This document shows, piece by piece, positions 47,543-58,518 of a DNA stretch of 64,000 bases. Source of the stretch: Dipteris shenzhenensis (taxonomy: Eukaryota > Polypodiophyta > Polypodiopsida > Gleicheniales); assembly GCA_047967505.1 (NCBI GenBank), contig CM106538.1; one strand, given 5' to 3'. A program made the position numbers and the translations under genes. Numbering within the stretch: position 1 is the first letter of the stretch; each line of letters opens with the position of its first letter. Below the pieces are notes generated by a model. It was not told the DNA's origin. It worked only from the letters and a program-made list of their open reading frames with translations, and made no database searches.

Positions 47543-47723
47543 TTCTGTCAAATCCTGAAGGAATTTCATCGTCGCACAAAAAGAAAAAGTGTCTGGGATG
47601 TCGCCAAGACCCTAGAAAGCCTAAAACTTGCCGTGGTGTGAATTTGGGCATTCTAGACTTGGCGATGTCTCGGACACTTTTCCCTTTTGTGCGATAGTGA
47701 AATTCCTTCAAGATTTGACAGAA
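47543..47723. ncRNA. 181-nt hairpin, miRNA-precursor or MITE-like
   Basis: The left arm (47543-47608: ttctgtcaaatcctgaagga ... tcgccaag) pairs with the right arm (47658-47723: cttggcga ... ttgacagaa) over about 66 nt with about ten mismatches or G-U pairs and no bulges. The 49-nt loop can pair further (ctagaa / ttctag). Either strand could fold. It lies 195 nt downstream of the histone H3-like relict on the minus strand. Expression is unknown. Confidence 0.6.
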
Positions 47724-47917
47724 TTCAAAACTCACATTAAAATGATCGGTTACTTCAGGCTCATAAACATGGAGAATACACAACAATGCGATAGTGTAGA
47801 GAATGTGGATATATTTTATTAAAAAATATCGGCCCTTGGGCCTTAGATACAAGATAGTGCCTCAAGGGCAACGGGTGGTCTAAGTCCTAAGAGTGGGCTA
47901 CAAGAGAATCTAGGGCT

Positions 47918-49203
47918 TCAACTCCATAGCCACTTCACTAGAGCCATGCCCTTGTCCCTGACTGTGATGCGCTTTGCATGGATGGCACACAAGTTGGCGT
48001 CCTTGAACAGAGTGGTGGTCACTTGCTCCGCAGCCTCCTAGAGTGCCCCCATAGCTCCTGTGTTGAATCACATGTCATCCTTGTATCCCTATGCTATCTC
48101 TCGTGTACCACACATTGGAAGGGAGCATGCAGGATCAAGTTGTCGGTGGTCTTTTGCATTTTTCTAATCTCCCTTAGGGCCCGCACTCTTGGCTTTGTTC
48201 TATATGGCTTCCTAACTCTTGGTGGAGGCTTTACAAGTACCCAAACACGGTCCCATGGCCTCGTGTCTGCCTTGAATTTCTTGCGATGCTCTTTTCTACA
48301 TTGATCCTCCTTTGAATCCTCCTCTCATGGATGTCCTGAGCTTTTTCCTTCTTTGGGATTGGGCTTCCTCGGTGTCTGCTTTACCCTCTTTATGGCATAG
48401 GTACCATTTCTACGATGGGATGTATCATCGGGAGAGGGAAGATTGTGCTCTTCCTAGTAGGTTGTTGGCCCTCAAGAAGCCTCTCTATGTCCAGGGGGTT
48501 ATTGAATACATTTTGTTCGTGCGGGGGAGTCCTCTCATGGGGAGGGGAAAGCCGAGGGGAAGAGAGATTTTCAAAGATATGTTGCTTGATCAAGGGAGTG
48601 CTCTCATGGGAAGGGGAAGGCCAAGGGGAAGGCTGAGGGGAAGGCTAAGGGGAAGAACGAAGGGAAGGTTGAGGGTCAAGCTGAGGGGAAGAGAGGTTCT
48701 CAAAGATATGTTGCTTGATCAAGGGAGTGCTCTCATGGGAAGGCTGAGGGGAAGAGAGGTTCTCAAAGATATGTTGCTTGATCAAGGGAGTGCTCTCATG
48801 GGAAGGGGAAGGCCAAGGGGAAGGCTAAGGGGAAGGCTAAGGGGAAGAACGAAGGGAAGGTTGAGGGTCAAGCTGAGGTTGAGGTAGAGGGGAAAGTAGA
48901 GGGGAAGGCTCATGCTCTTGGGGCTTGGGAGTGGGCTCACGGGACTTGGGAGAAGGAGAAGGCTCATGAGAATTGGGAGTAGGCTCATGGGACTTGGGGG
49001 AGGACTCACGAGAGTTGGGAGAGGGATTATGAGAGTCTTGGGAGACCTCACAAGAGTTGGGGGAGGGCTCACAAGATTCGGGGGAGGGGGCCACTAGACC
49101 CATATAGGTTCGTGTGTGCAAATGCCATGGAGGTGGTGGAGCTAGAGGAGGAAGGGTGGAGGCGGCGTTCCATGGGTCTAGTAGTGTTCTTCAGTCTTGC
49201 CAT
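47918..49203 (-). pseudogene. Relict histone H3 variant with long Ser-Pro-rich tail
   Basis: The minus strand starts at ATG 49203 as MARLKNTTRP, like the H3 start MARTKNTARK. A long Pro/Ser-rich tail follows (about 49120-48540: EPSPNS, ESSPKSHEPTPNS, EPSPSPKS, with a tandemly repeated LIKQHIFENLSSP unit), then the charged EEDSKEDQCRKEHRKKFK. The histone fold follows: RKPYRTKPRVRALREIRKMQ, KTTDNLI, APFQCVVHEIA, GAMGAL, EAAEQVTTTLFKDANLCAIH, AKRITVRDKGMALV, stop at 47918. This aligns residue by residue with H3 alpha-N to alpha-3, with no loop-1 insertion. Inside the fold are a two-base GA duplication and stops exactly where H3 has Gln (IAQ), Arg (LRF) and Gln (LQEA), each one C-to-T away. The tail also has frameshifts. 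The long tail and divergent core suggest a specialised variant rather than canonical H3; it lacks the longer loop 1 usual in CENH3. Confidence 0.8.
48540..48880 (-). repeat. Tandem repeats inside the H3-like tail
   Basis: About three copies of a unit containing gttctcaaagatatgttgct and tgatcaagggagtgctctcat, interspersed with (aaggggaaggctg)n 12-bp units. Unit lengths vary (about 60 to 130 bp) because the 12-bp blocks differ in number. Confidence 0.85.
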
Positions 49204-49285
49204 TGAATAATGAGAGTTAGGGTATTTTTAAACATTTTATATAGGCCCATCATGTTTTGACACCACTTTTAATTACATCTAGGGT

Positions 49286-49500
49286 TTCATCATGCCCCCT
49301 ACCCCTGCCCTAACCCCTCCAACCCCCCCACCCTCATCGCCGTCCCCCCCGTTGCCCTCCCCCTACTTGCCCCGCCCACACCCGTCGCCCTCCCCCATAC
49401 CCCCCCTCCCGCCCTCCCCCCACCCTTGCTACCACTCCACCCCTCCCCTTGCCCTGCCCCACACCCCTCCTTTCTCTCCCCCCTCCTTCACCATGTCCCC
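49286..49500 (+). repeat. C-rich low-complexity tract
   Basis: Runs of C with scattered T, A, G (cccccc, ccctcccc), lying just upstream (5') of the H3-like relict on its coding strand, where it is G-rich. Pro-rich ORFs here are artefacts. Confidence 0.9.
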
Positions 49501-49655
49501 ACTTTCCCCAACGTCGTGTGAGTACAAAAATTGTGGTCAAAATAAGCAAGATATTAAAGAGAGTACACAAATTTTGGTCAAAATAAGCAATTTATTTATT
49601 TCATATTTGTTGCCTTTTCAGACTTCAAAGTCCTTCCTAGTAAATATCTAAAAAG

Positions 49656-51789
49656 TCAATCGAACATTAATGCATTACTGCGAGTGACACCACCACCATG
49701 CCTTGAGTTCTTGAAGTAGGCTGTCTTGGCTCTATAATGCGACTTCTCCATGCCTTGTGTATTCCAAATGGACAAAGGGCCCCAATTTTGTACAAACCAT
49801 GGTCCGTGTGCACAGAGAATATGCTGCAAACATGATGAAAATCATTTTAGCCACAAAAAGTGTTTATAAAGCAAGTGCTAAATATTATGATGGTGCCAAG
49901 ATTACCATGTAATGCGTAATGTGTGACTCCCCCCATGCTTTCACCACCATTAATTGCATAAACTCTTTCATAGCCATCCTGAACCTTTCATAACACATCT
50001 CATTGATTTGAACCTGGCGAAGCAATTTTATCAATGCATCTACCTTTGTCCATACTTTAGCTCTCAAAGTTGCTACTTGAGGATGAGAAGCCTTATTGGT
50101 CGTGCATTCACACAATGCTTTCTAGTATTCCCAACCCAAACTACTTTGAGACAATGTATGTTTGTCTTTGTCGAGATTGTGGTTCGATAGGAATCTCCTT
50201 GCCTTCCCTCCACCCATCGACACTTTTGCAGGAAGTTTTTGTGTTGCCCCAGACATTTTCTTATCCTCCTTAAGTTTGACATGTCCTCGATGGAATCCCA
50301 TCTCTGACAGCAACTTCTTAGCTTTTGCAATGCACCGTGCAGATACTTCTTGGAGAATTAAATTCCAAGCATAAACAAGATGCAAATACAACTTATCAAG
50401 TACGCGTAGTTCTGCGTGTAAAGTACATATGTGTACTCTCTCAAGTGGGATGGGCAAGATGGGATCCCACTTTGGATCCTTCTTGTCATGATTGGGAGCT
50501 TGCATTTGGTTGCAAGATAGAATGCCATTCTCCCACTGTAAGCCAGCCTTTTGCTTACATTGTGAACACATGCAATAAAGGCATGTTTTCATTGCATTTG
50601 CCCCTGTATCATAACCATGCAAGCATTTGAGGGTTTTCAAATCACCAGCAAGATGCCATTCAACTCGAAATGTTCCATGGCCATTAACTATCAATGTTTG
50701 CCCTTGCTGTTGCCTTCGGATCATCGATGGGATTCCTGTTCTATCAAGAATCCACTTCAATGTCTCATGGCACTCTTTCGGAGTCTCAAATGCTACAAGC
50801 CACCATATATCTTTCTTTGATTGCACTAAGAAATCTTGCTCTGCTTATTCATTCCCTTGAACATAGGCTAAGGCTTTATTCATAATGTAGATGCTCACTC
50901 TCTCTAACTTGTGTTCTTTCACCAATTGAGCTTCATCCATTTTGATGACAAATATGAGCTTTCCATTGCAATCTGTACAACAAAAGAGAGAAATCGTTAG
51001 GATAAACATGATATAGGAAATGGAAAAGTAAAGTGCAATGCTATAATGGATTTCCTCTTACCATCTTCTCTCATGCCATAGAATTTGACCATTACTTGTT
51101 GCAGTTTCTCAGCATCAGACATTGTTGAAAGCATTCATCTCAAAGGTTTGCCAGCCAGATTTCCTTTTACTCTTCCAAGTCATTGTGCCCCTTACGCAAT
51201 GGTACCCTATAAGCATTTCTCTTGCATGTTGGTTTGTTTTCTCACCGTGCACATCTCACAGACCAAGGTGTGGGTAGGGGCACTGTAGACTTCTTATACT
51301 TTCCCAAAATAGTAGACTTGAAAATTTTAAAAATAGATGTGTAAGCTTTATGACTTACACCGACAATATCACAAGCTACAAGCATCTCCTTTGCATCCAC
51401 AATATCCTTGAAGTCCTTCATCACCTCTTTAGCAACTTGCACATGTAGGTGCTTGTGTCTTGGGTCCCTTAGTATCCCAATGACATTGCTTGACTTCAAT
51501 AAACTAGCTAGAGCATATGAACAGTCAATATCATCCCTGTCCGTTCTTCCCATCACATCTTTCATGAAGTTCCTAAAGAGGATCATAAGAAAAACTTAGT
51601 CACAAATAGTGTAGCACAAAAGAGTGTAATTTCACTGGAACATTTGATAACCAACCTTGTAGCCTGGACTCTCCTCTTTCTAGCACCACCAGTGGGTGCC
51701 AATGCATCCATGTTATGTGAGTACCTTCTTTTCGTATCCTTCAATCCCAAAGGCGTTTCTTTGATCTTTTGCACTCGTTCTTTTGCCAT
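49656..51789 (-). pseudogene. DDE-like transposase, element C
   Basis: It starts at ATG 51787-51789 (MAKERVQKIKETPLGLKDTK). It continues DVMGRTDRDDIDCSYALASL, CDIVGVSHKAYTSIFKIFKS, LIFVIKMDEAQLVKEHKLER, KKDIWWLVAFETPKECHETL, FRVEWHLAGDLKTLKCLHG, TCLYCMCSQCKQK, IPLERVHICTLHAELRVLDK, GGGKARRFLSNHN, AKVWTKVDALIKLLRQV, and finally WGPLSIWNTQGMEKSHYRAK before the stop at 49656. Unlike A and B it keeps a Cys-rich cluster (CLYCMCSQC) likely to bind zinc. D (MDE), D (AGD) and E (GMEK) are all present. Frames change at intron or break points; one stop lies after SLGWEY. It is the best-preserved catalytic region of the three, but no convergent accessory gene was found next to it. Confidence 0.7.
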
Positions 51790-51854
51790 CTTTCGTTCCT
51801 TCTCTACTGCTCATCGAACTTGATTATATATAGATCTTTCCAAGCCTTTTCTGG

Positions 51855-52050
51855 ACAAGAGGAGCAGGCGTGGAGGAGGGAGGGAGGGAGGGGGAGGAGG
51901 AGGAAGGGGGAGGAGGGAGTGAGGAGGGGAGGGGGAGGAGGGGGAAGGGGGAGGAGGGAGGGAGGGAGGGGGAGGAGGAGGGAGGGGGAGGGAGGGAGGG
52001 GGAGTGAGGAGGGGGAGGAAGGGAGGGAGGAGAGAGAAGGAGGGAGGGAA
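51855..52050 (+). repeat. (GGA)n/(GGGA)n polypurine tract
   Basis: Almost pure G and A, about 195 bp, just upstream of the element C start codon, so it is a CT-rich leader or promoter region on the coding strand. Confidence 0.93.
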
Positions 52051-54400
52051 TTCAAAATTCAAATCTTGAATTTTGAATTTTTTGGTTCCCACCTAGGAGT
52101 AAGAGTTGTGTAAGAGGTGGGGTCACTTTTGGGCTTAACCCACCTAGGTGAGGGGGGGTTAGGACTTTTTGGGACCTACCTTGGCCCTTTCATTAGGACT
52201 AATCCATTTCTTAATCCATTCCTTATGAGGCCCTTTTGAGACCCCAATCGTCTCCTAATGTATCTTTCCATGTTGATGAGGGCGATACACTTCAGTAGAA
52301 TTAGATATCCCAAACAAGTGCAATGTGGCCTAAGTGCTTCAAAACACAAATAGGCCAAAGGGCACGCTATTGGGTTTGATGATGTGTATTATGAAATGTA
52401 ATGACCTTTGGCATGCTTTTTGCCATATAACAAGCAAGTGCATGGAAAAAGAAACAATTCAAAATTATAAATAGTGTTATATTTATTAAAAGATCTTTGC
52501 ACATACACAAATTGTGCATTTTCAACTTCTTCTATTTTAGGGTGAATCTACATACCAGTATCAACAACTATCAATGTTTTAAGACCACCATGCAGTAGTC
52601 CCACTATTTTGGATTCCAAATTTTCAATCCATTTTGGTTTTCAACAAATAAAAAAAAAGCTATGGAGTGGGCCCTCAAATGGGTGTGCATCACTTTAGCA
52701 CAACATTGGAGGCCCGTTAACCCATACCTAATGTTCTCATTTAGGTGTGTCCTTGGGTTGAGGAGAAGCTCACATGGTGTAGTTTTGAATGACTACTTGG
52801 TTGCATGTATGTACATAACAAAATTTTGATGTTTTTGAATAAATTGCTATATCTTATAGTCTTCAGGATGCATGCTTCACATGCAACAAAACACTTGTAA
52901 TAACTTAACGTTATCATTCCATATCATTATTCCATAATTTTTTGGTATCATGTTCAAGTTTGGAATGCGTACTACAACTTGAAGACAAAGTTTACCAAAT
53001 ACCATTGAGCAATGCATAAGTTATGGGTCATGCAAGATACCTATAAATAGAAGATTCCCCAAAACTCACAAAAAATGGCTACACGCAAGCAAACAATGAC
53101 CCTTGAGAACCAACCTTAGCATGATCATAGAATTGTAAATGGTGAGTAAAAGCTTAAGAATTAGTCTACTCTTAAAAAATATGGATGGAGCAAATGATTG
53201 GCATAGGAAGCAAATGATTAAAGGCATCAAGCCAATGAGCAGTAAATGTGGAAGGAGAGAATGGTACATGAGAACTTGATAGAGGAATCGCTTTGCAATG
53301 ATGAGATTTCCACATTGAGATTTCACGAGCAACTAAATCGACTTGCTTATTGGAATAGCCACTAGAGTGAGGAAGCACCTCGATAGAGTTGGGTTCTCAA
53401 AGGCATGGGGCCTTGATCTTATGCTGGATCCTGGGGGATTCACAAGGGGCACCTTATGATATAACGTGAGTGTACAATAGGGTTTTTTTTTTAGATGAGG
53501 CATAAGCTTATACATTAGGGGTGGGGGCTGTTTTTACTTTTTCCCAAGATTAAATTTAAGTTAAGAGGGACATGCCATCTTAGGGAAGGGGGTAGGACAC
53601 TACAAATTACACATGAAAAGGACACGCACATACACATTTGGCTAGTTATAATTGTCATGTACCAAGTGTATGAGAAAACCAAGCCTAAACTATGGCTAGT
53701 TTTAGGCCATAAGAGGGCCATAATAGGGGTAAAAAATAAGATTGGATAGCCCATTGACAAATATTTTACGTTCTTATAATCCATATCAAGGAATAATCTA
53801 TATTTTACGTTCTTACAGTCTATATTTTACATTCTTATAATGCTATTTGATAAATTCTTATGGTATAATCTACATGATTAAGAAATAGCGTAGATTTAAG
53901 ACAAGGGGGGGACATAGTATGATCCTTATAAGCTTAAATAGGGGTGTTTTATCCTCCTACGTGGGCCATATATATGGGTTTTCTTGAAGTTCATGCACAC
54001 AGGTGACGTCCCCCTTTTATTGAGACTGAACCCCCCGGGTGCTAGATGCAATGATGAGACATTATTTTCAGACCTTATAGGCACTTCATAATATAAGGAG
54101 CCTCAAATTTGTAGGATAGAGTAGTGGGAGATATTTTCATGTGTCACGTGACAATGGGAGCACCCAGAGTTTCATAGACAAAAGACTTTTATAAGGACCT
54201 TGCATGAATCGATACGTGTAGCCACTTAGAGAGAGTCTATCTACTATGAGAATTGACTAGTGGGAAGCTTGTGTCAAGCCACATAGTAAAGCTTCTCAAA
54301 GAGGCACAAGAAAATTACTATGGACATGGCCATGGGTGCTTTTGATACACCAAAACCCCATGCCCAACTACCATATCCCACATCCAAAATTGATTGTAGG
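52051..54400. other. No gene recognised
   Basis: AT-rich, with a series of short minus-strand ORFs (53066-53784) of no recognisable family. A 20-nt inverted pair, aattcaaaattcaaatcttg / ttgaattttgaattttt, lies at 52049-52083. About 53770-53850 repeats tattttacgttcttataatcc three times. Confidence 0.45.
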
Positions 54401-54403
54401 ATT

Positions 54404-54470
54404 TGTAACAGCCCCCGATTTTAGCATACAATCGATCCGAATTCCTAATCCTTCGTCATAATTTATTCAT
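54404..54470 (+). repeat. Possible LTR 5' end (TGTAACAGCCCCCGATTTT)
   Basis: tgtaacagcccccgatttta resembles the TGTAACACCC start common to many plant gypsy LTRs. No matching end, primer-binding site or second copy was found in the window. Confidence 0.3.
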
Positions 54471-54849
54471 AGTTTACAAACATATTCAAGTGTCAATGCC
54501 TGTCAATAGCCAATGCAAGGCTCCTACTCCCTGCTTTGGATTTTTGCTGACCACGATTCTTTCAAAACTACAATATTTTCAAGTATAAGCAACTAATTAT
54601 ATCTATAAATCAATGTAAACATATGAGAGGAGACTTCATGCCATACCGTGTCAACACAACAATCAAATTAATAATACGTACCCTAGTAGAGAGCACATTA
54701 TGGGCTTCCACTAAAGCAACAACACTTGGAATGAAAAGATACCATTCCAATAGCAGAATAGACTACAATAGACATGTGGGAGGAAACATGCCGTAAAACC
54801 ACCTGCATACTCCTCTACTTTTTAGTAAACAATTCTACTGCATGCTTAT

Positions 54850-55107
54850 ATTTTCATGTCTCGGCACGTAGTGAAATACAATCCATAGTATTATTGGCTT
54901 ATAGATGAGCTGCCGAAAGTGGATACAATGAAGACACCATGGATGATTGTTATCATGCATGTGCCATTGTACAATATCAACTCGGTACATTATCTCGAGG
55001 GAGAGGCCATGTGGAATGTTTCTAAAACCTCGTTTGTAGAATACAAGGTTGGCATTGTGTTTGTGGGCCACGTTCGTGGTTATGAAATAGCCATTTATCA
55101 ACTTTAG
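54850..55107 (+). pseudogene. Purple acid phosphatase exon fragment
   Basis: Plus frame reads KYNP, stop, YYWLIDELPKVDTMKTPWMI, VIMHVPLYNINSVHYLEGEA, WFVEY-like SFVEYKVGIVFVGHVRGYE and stops at 55105. This follows plant purple acid phosphatases (KYTPQYxWLxxELPKV, TPWLIVxMHxPxYNS, HYMEGExM, FVxYKVDVVFAGHVHxYERS). The metal-ligand His in VMH and the first His of GHVH are kept, but the second is Arg (GHVR). The stop replaces the conserved Gln of TPQY, a single C-to-T change. Only about 80 residues are present, with no upstream metallophosphoesterase motifs (GDxxY, GNHE), so this is a stranded exon. Confidence 0.8.
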
Positions 55108-55285
55108 TTGCCACCGTCATTTGAGAATTTTACAGTTATAGCTAGAAGATTGGTATTTTTTACTCACTACAAGATTGGAACTCATGACTAATGGTTGCCG
55201 ATTTCCAGTATTGATTTTGGAACCAAAAGGAATCTGCAATCACAGACTCTCCAACTTGATTGTGATGCCAAGAGAAAAAGGCATT

Positions 55286-55712
55286 TGTCTGGTTCATGAT
55301 CTCCAAAATGCTATGATCAAAGCTGGCTTCTCATTAGAAAGCCAAGTATTTAGGCTGAGGATCAACGTACCTGGACCAAATTTGCCAACTAATGAGTGGG
55401 TGGTTTCCCTTCTGAAGAAGGAGAAATTACAGATTTAGAGGCGATGAACTTCTTTAATGCAAAGTGAGGCCTTCCACATTTTCTCCATCACCAATTACGA
55501 TGTACACAATCCAAAATGCTGTGATCAAAGCTAGCTTCTCATCAGAAAGCCAAGTATTCAGGTTGAGGATCAATGTACCTGGACCAAATTTGCCAACTAA
55601 TGAGTGGGTGGTTTCCCTTCTAAAGAAGGAGAAATTACAGATTTAGAGGCGATGAACTTCTTACGGCAAAGCGAGGCCTTTCACATCTTCTCCATCACCA
55701 ATTATGATGTAC
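55286..55712 (+). repeat. Tandem duplication, period about 213 bp
   Basis: Copies at about 55308-55500 and 55518-55712 are about 90 percent identical. Each encodes SQVFRLRINVPGPNLPTNEW and VVSLLKKEKLQI followed by TAG. The open frame before the first copy (MELMTNGCRFPVLILEPKGI) is not recognised, so the repeat may be the end of an unknown protein or a pseudogene. Confidence 0.75.
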
Positions 55713-58518
55713 ACAAGTGTGTCCTCATCCAAAACCGGTTTGTAAGCACCATTTGTTAGATTAAAATGGGTGTTCGAGAACATAAGAGTACATGAGATAG
55801 AAACTCACTTTTTCAACCAAAAATCTTGTTCTGATGTTGATTCTCTTATAAGACATTGGTCCTTTGGAGATTGACTAGTCTTGACATGTGAAAGTGTTGT
55901 TGCCATTCCCCTTGTTGAGGTTATCAATGACCCATTTCTCACATTTCGCAACTTACTCCTATAGCTCCAGAAGCACCACTCAACAAATTAACTGTCTCAA
56001 ATTTCATCCCACTCGATCTATACTTGCAGTTGTGGTGCCAGATTATACAAGTGTGAGTGAATATGAGCACATCTATATTGTTGATGCAAGTGGAGGATAC
56101 CAAAGTAGAGGCTAGAGGTTTTCAGAGTAGCTATACTCGAGCATGGAAGAGGAGAATGTTGCATGGAAGAGGAGAATCTTGCAGTTGGCCAAAGTGTAGT
56201 GAAAGAGGAAATGGATCAACCTAGGATTGACATAGTGAGACATACATCCAACGGCTTTATTGCATCTCAAGAATCCAAGAGACCAAAATCCTTCAATTGG
56301 CCTAGCACAAGTAACTAAAACCCTTGGGGGGTCACTATGTATAAATTGTACATGTCACATGTGTTCAAGGCCTATTTGTAAAACCCATTATTTATAGAAT
56401 TTTAATGATTAAAACACACCCTTTTTCTATTCAATCTGTGCGTACCCCTTTATATGATACCCTTCTGTATGTGAAAAATCGTAAAAATTGGAATTAATAA
56501 AACTCCTCTTGTTTAACCCACATGCAATGTTTACATGTTTATGATTGACCCTTTTGAGCTAAAACCTCTCATTAATATATAGTTCTAGTGGGAAGCCAGT
56601 GGCAAGCCACGGAGCTTCTTCAAACCCATGATCCCTACTATAAGTCTAAAGATTATAAGCCCATTTAGGAATTCACCCCTCTATAAGATCAACGTTGCAA
56701 ACCACCATACTCTTTTGCAAGACGTTGTGGTCCGAAGTCAATGCCTGTATCTAAGAACGTTTCCAACAATCGACTTAACATTAGGGAGCAATTAGGAATT
56801 GCATAGACAAAGCTAAGTCATCTTCCGCAAAATTAATGTTGCAAAATATTCGTCCCAATCATCGCAAGTCACAAAGAAATGGTCTCTGCCCTCTGTCTTG
56901 TTCCAATATGCAGTGGCAAGACGTTAACTTAGTACTCTAGGATAGGTGAACTTATGGACCAGGCTATGTCTTGTGGGCCGGCAACGATGACTATACCCAG
57001 AAGGGCTCCAACTGCCATGGCATCAAGAGGGCACCAACCTAATCCAGTGTTTCACTGGCGAGGGATGCTCATTGAAAGAAATGCTTCTGTGTTTCTTGCA
57101 GCACATGCCACTCCCATTGACGTGAAGACATTGTTTACACTCTGCCTTCCTCATCCTCCATCTTAGACTCGTGATCACCTATAACAATGTTGCAAAGATC
57201 GAAGAAATGATAAGGTTTCTTCTTGGATCGCAAGAGAGATATGTTGCTATGGATGAAAACCTTCAATTTGGTGGCTAGGAAGAGAGACATCCATGGGGTG
57301 AGGGATGCAAACACGAAAGAAGAGTTTGGGTGGGGGATGCAAAGGGAAGCCATGTGTACGTTTGTTGCATTCTGCCCGTAGAATTACAATCTCGATGAGG
57401 TAACATTTGGTGCTTTTCTATCAGCAACTCTAACTTCCCATCCAAGCAACGCTTCGATTGTAGATTCACCAATGGTGCATTTTAGATCGGATGGTCCATA
57501 TTTTCCCAAACCTCTAGTTAATAGAGAAAATAGATTAGGCTCTACTAGTGTAGGATCCTTCATCATTGCCAGCTTGTTGCACTAGTGTTCACGTGGTGAC
57601 CCAGTAATAGCTTACTTTCTTTGTCACCGCGTTGCGATCTGATCGCCACTGTCAACTTTCAAGATGCTTCAATTTATAGTCGCCACGACAATGTCCATCC
57701 AGCCTCTCCAGATTCATCCATCCAATTCCCGGTCAACATTAGAACAACCGAGTCTTTTGTATCGGATCGCAGCAATTGAGACGTGGGTTGTGGCTTCCTT
57801 CTTCTCACTGGCCGCTGCCATATCCATCCATTTAATCATGGATCATCAATTGTTGACGCTGTGTGCTCTGTCTGGAGTCTCGTCCAAGAAGATGCTTCAA
57901 TAAAAATTTAAGTGCACAATTGCTGACATAAAACGATGGCGCAACCCTGCGAGTAGAACCGATAACAAACAACTATGTATGGAGTCTGGACTCGTGTGGA
58001 GGCTCTATGAAAGGCTACTCTTGCCTGGAGCTTCTGACTTAGAAATAACCAAGATCAGTCTCAACGGCAGAGGGCTCTACAGGTTTAATTTGCGGGATGA
58101 TTTAAAATTGAAAGATACTTTGGTGCTCTTGCAGCTGGGCCCCAGTAAAATTTCAATCTATTCAAAAATCAACTACAAACTTAAAAGTTCGAAAGAATCA
58201 ACATATCGAGTTCCACCAGAGTCAAAGATGCATGCACTGATCTGTCTATGCAGGTGCAGACTTTGAGATATTTGAATTCTATTCTGAAATGCTATGGCCC
58301 TACGGGTGTTGTGGCACGCATTTGCATGGCACCGGTCAGGGATGAGGGCCCAAAGCCTCAACCAATCCTCAGCAGAGAGGGGAATGTCCAACGCACAAAG
58401 ACTGCTCCGGCCGAACGTAGGTACTAGGGACTGTTGGCACTGCTCGCGCGCTCAACGAAGAGTCCATTCGTTTATGTGACACACCCATACATGCTCACAA
58501 GATACGATCTTTTCCTTC
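55713..58518. other. Upstream region of the LHW-like gene, no other gene recognised
   Basis: Short ORFs only. At 55960-56115 INCLKFHPTRSILAVVV faintly resembles a WD-repeat strand but is isolated. GC content and codon-like texture rise after about 57600, and 57900-58518 is probably promoter and 5' UTR of the gene that follows. An in-frame TGA at 58477 closes the gene's frame upstream of its ATG. Confidence 0.45.

Noticed and set aside
48312-48887. 191-aa plus-strand ORF with Arg/Gly-rich repeats (GRPRGRLRGRLRG)
   Set aside because: It is the antisense of the tandem repeats in the H3-like tail; the minus strand carries the histone homology.
49292-49651. Extensin-like Pro-rich ORF
   Set aside because: Lies over a C-rich low-complexity tract; no signal peptide or SPPPP spacing.
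55960-56115. WD40-like strand INCLKFHPTRSILAVVV
   Set aside because: Single weak motif without GH or WD positions or neighbouring repeats.
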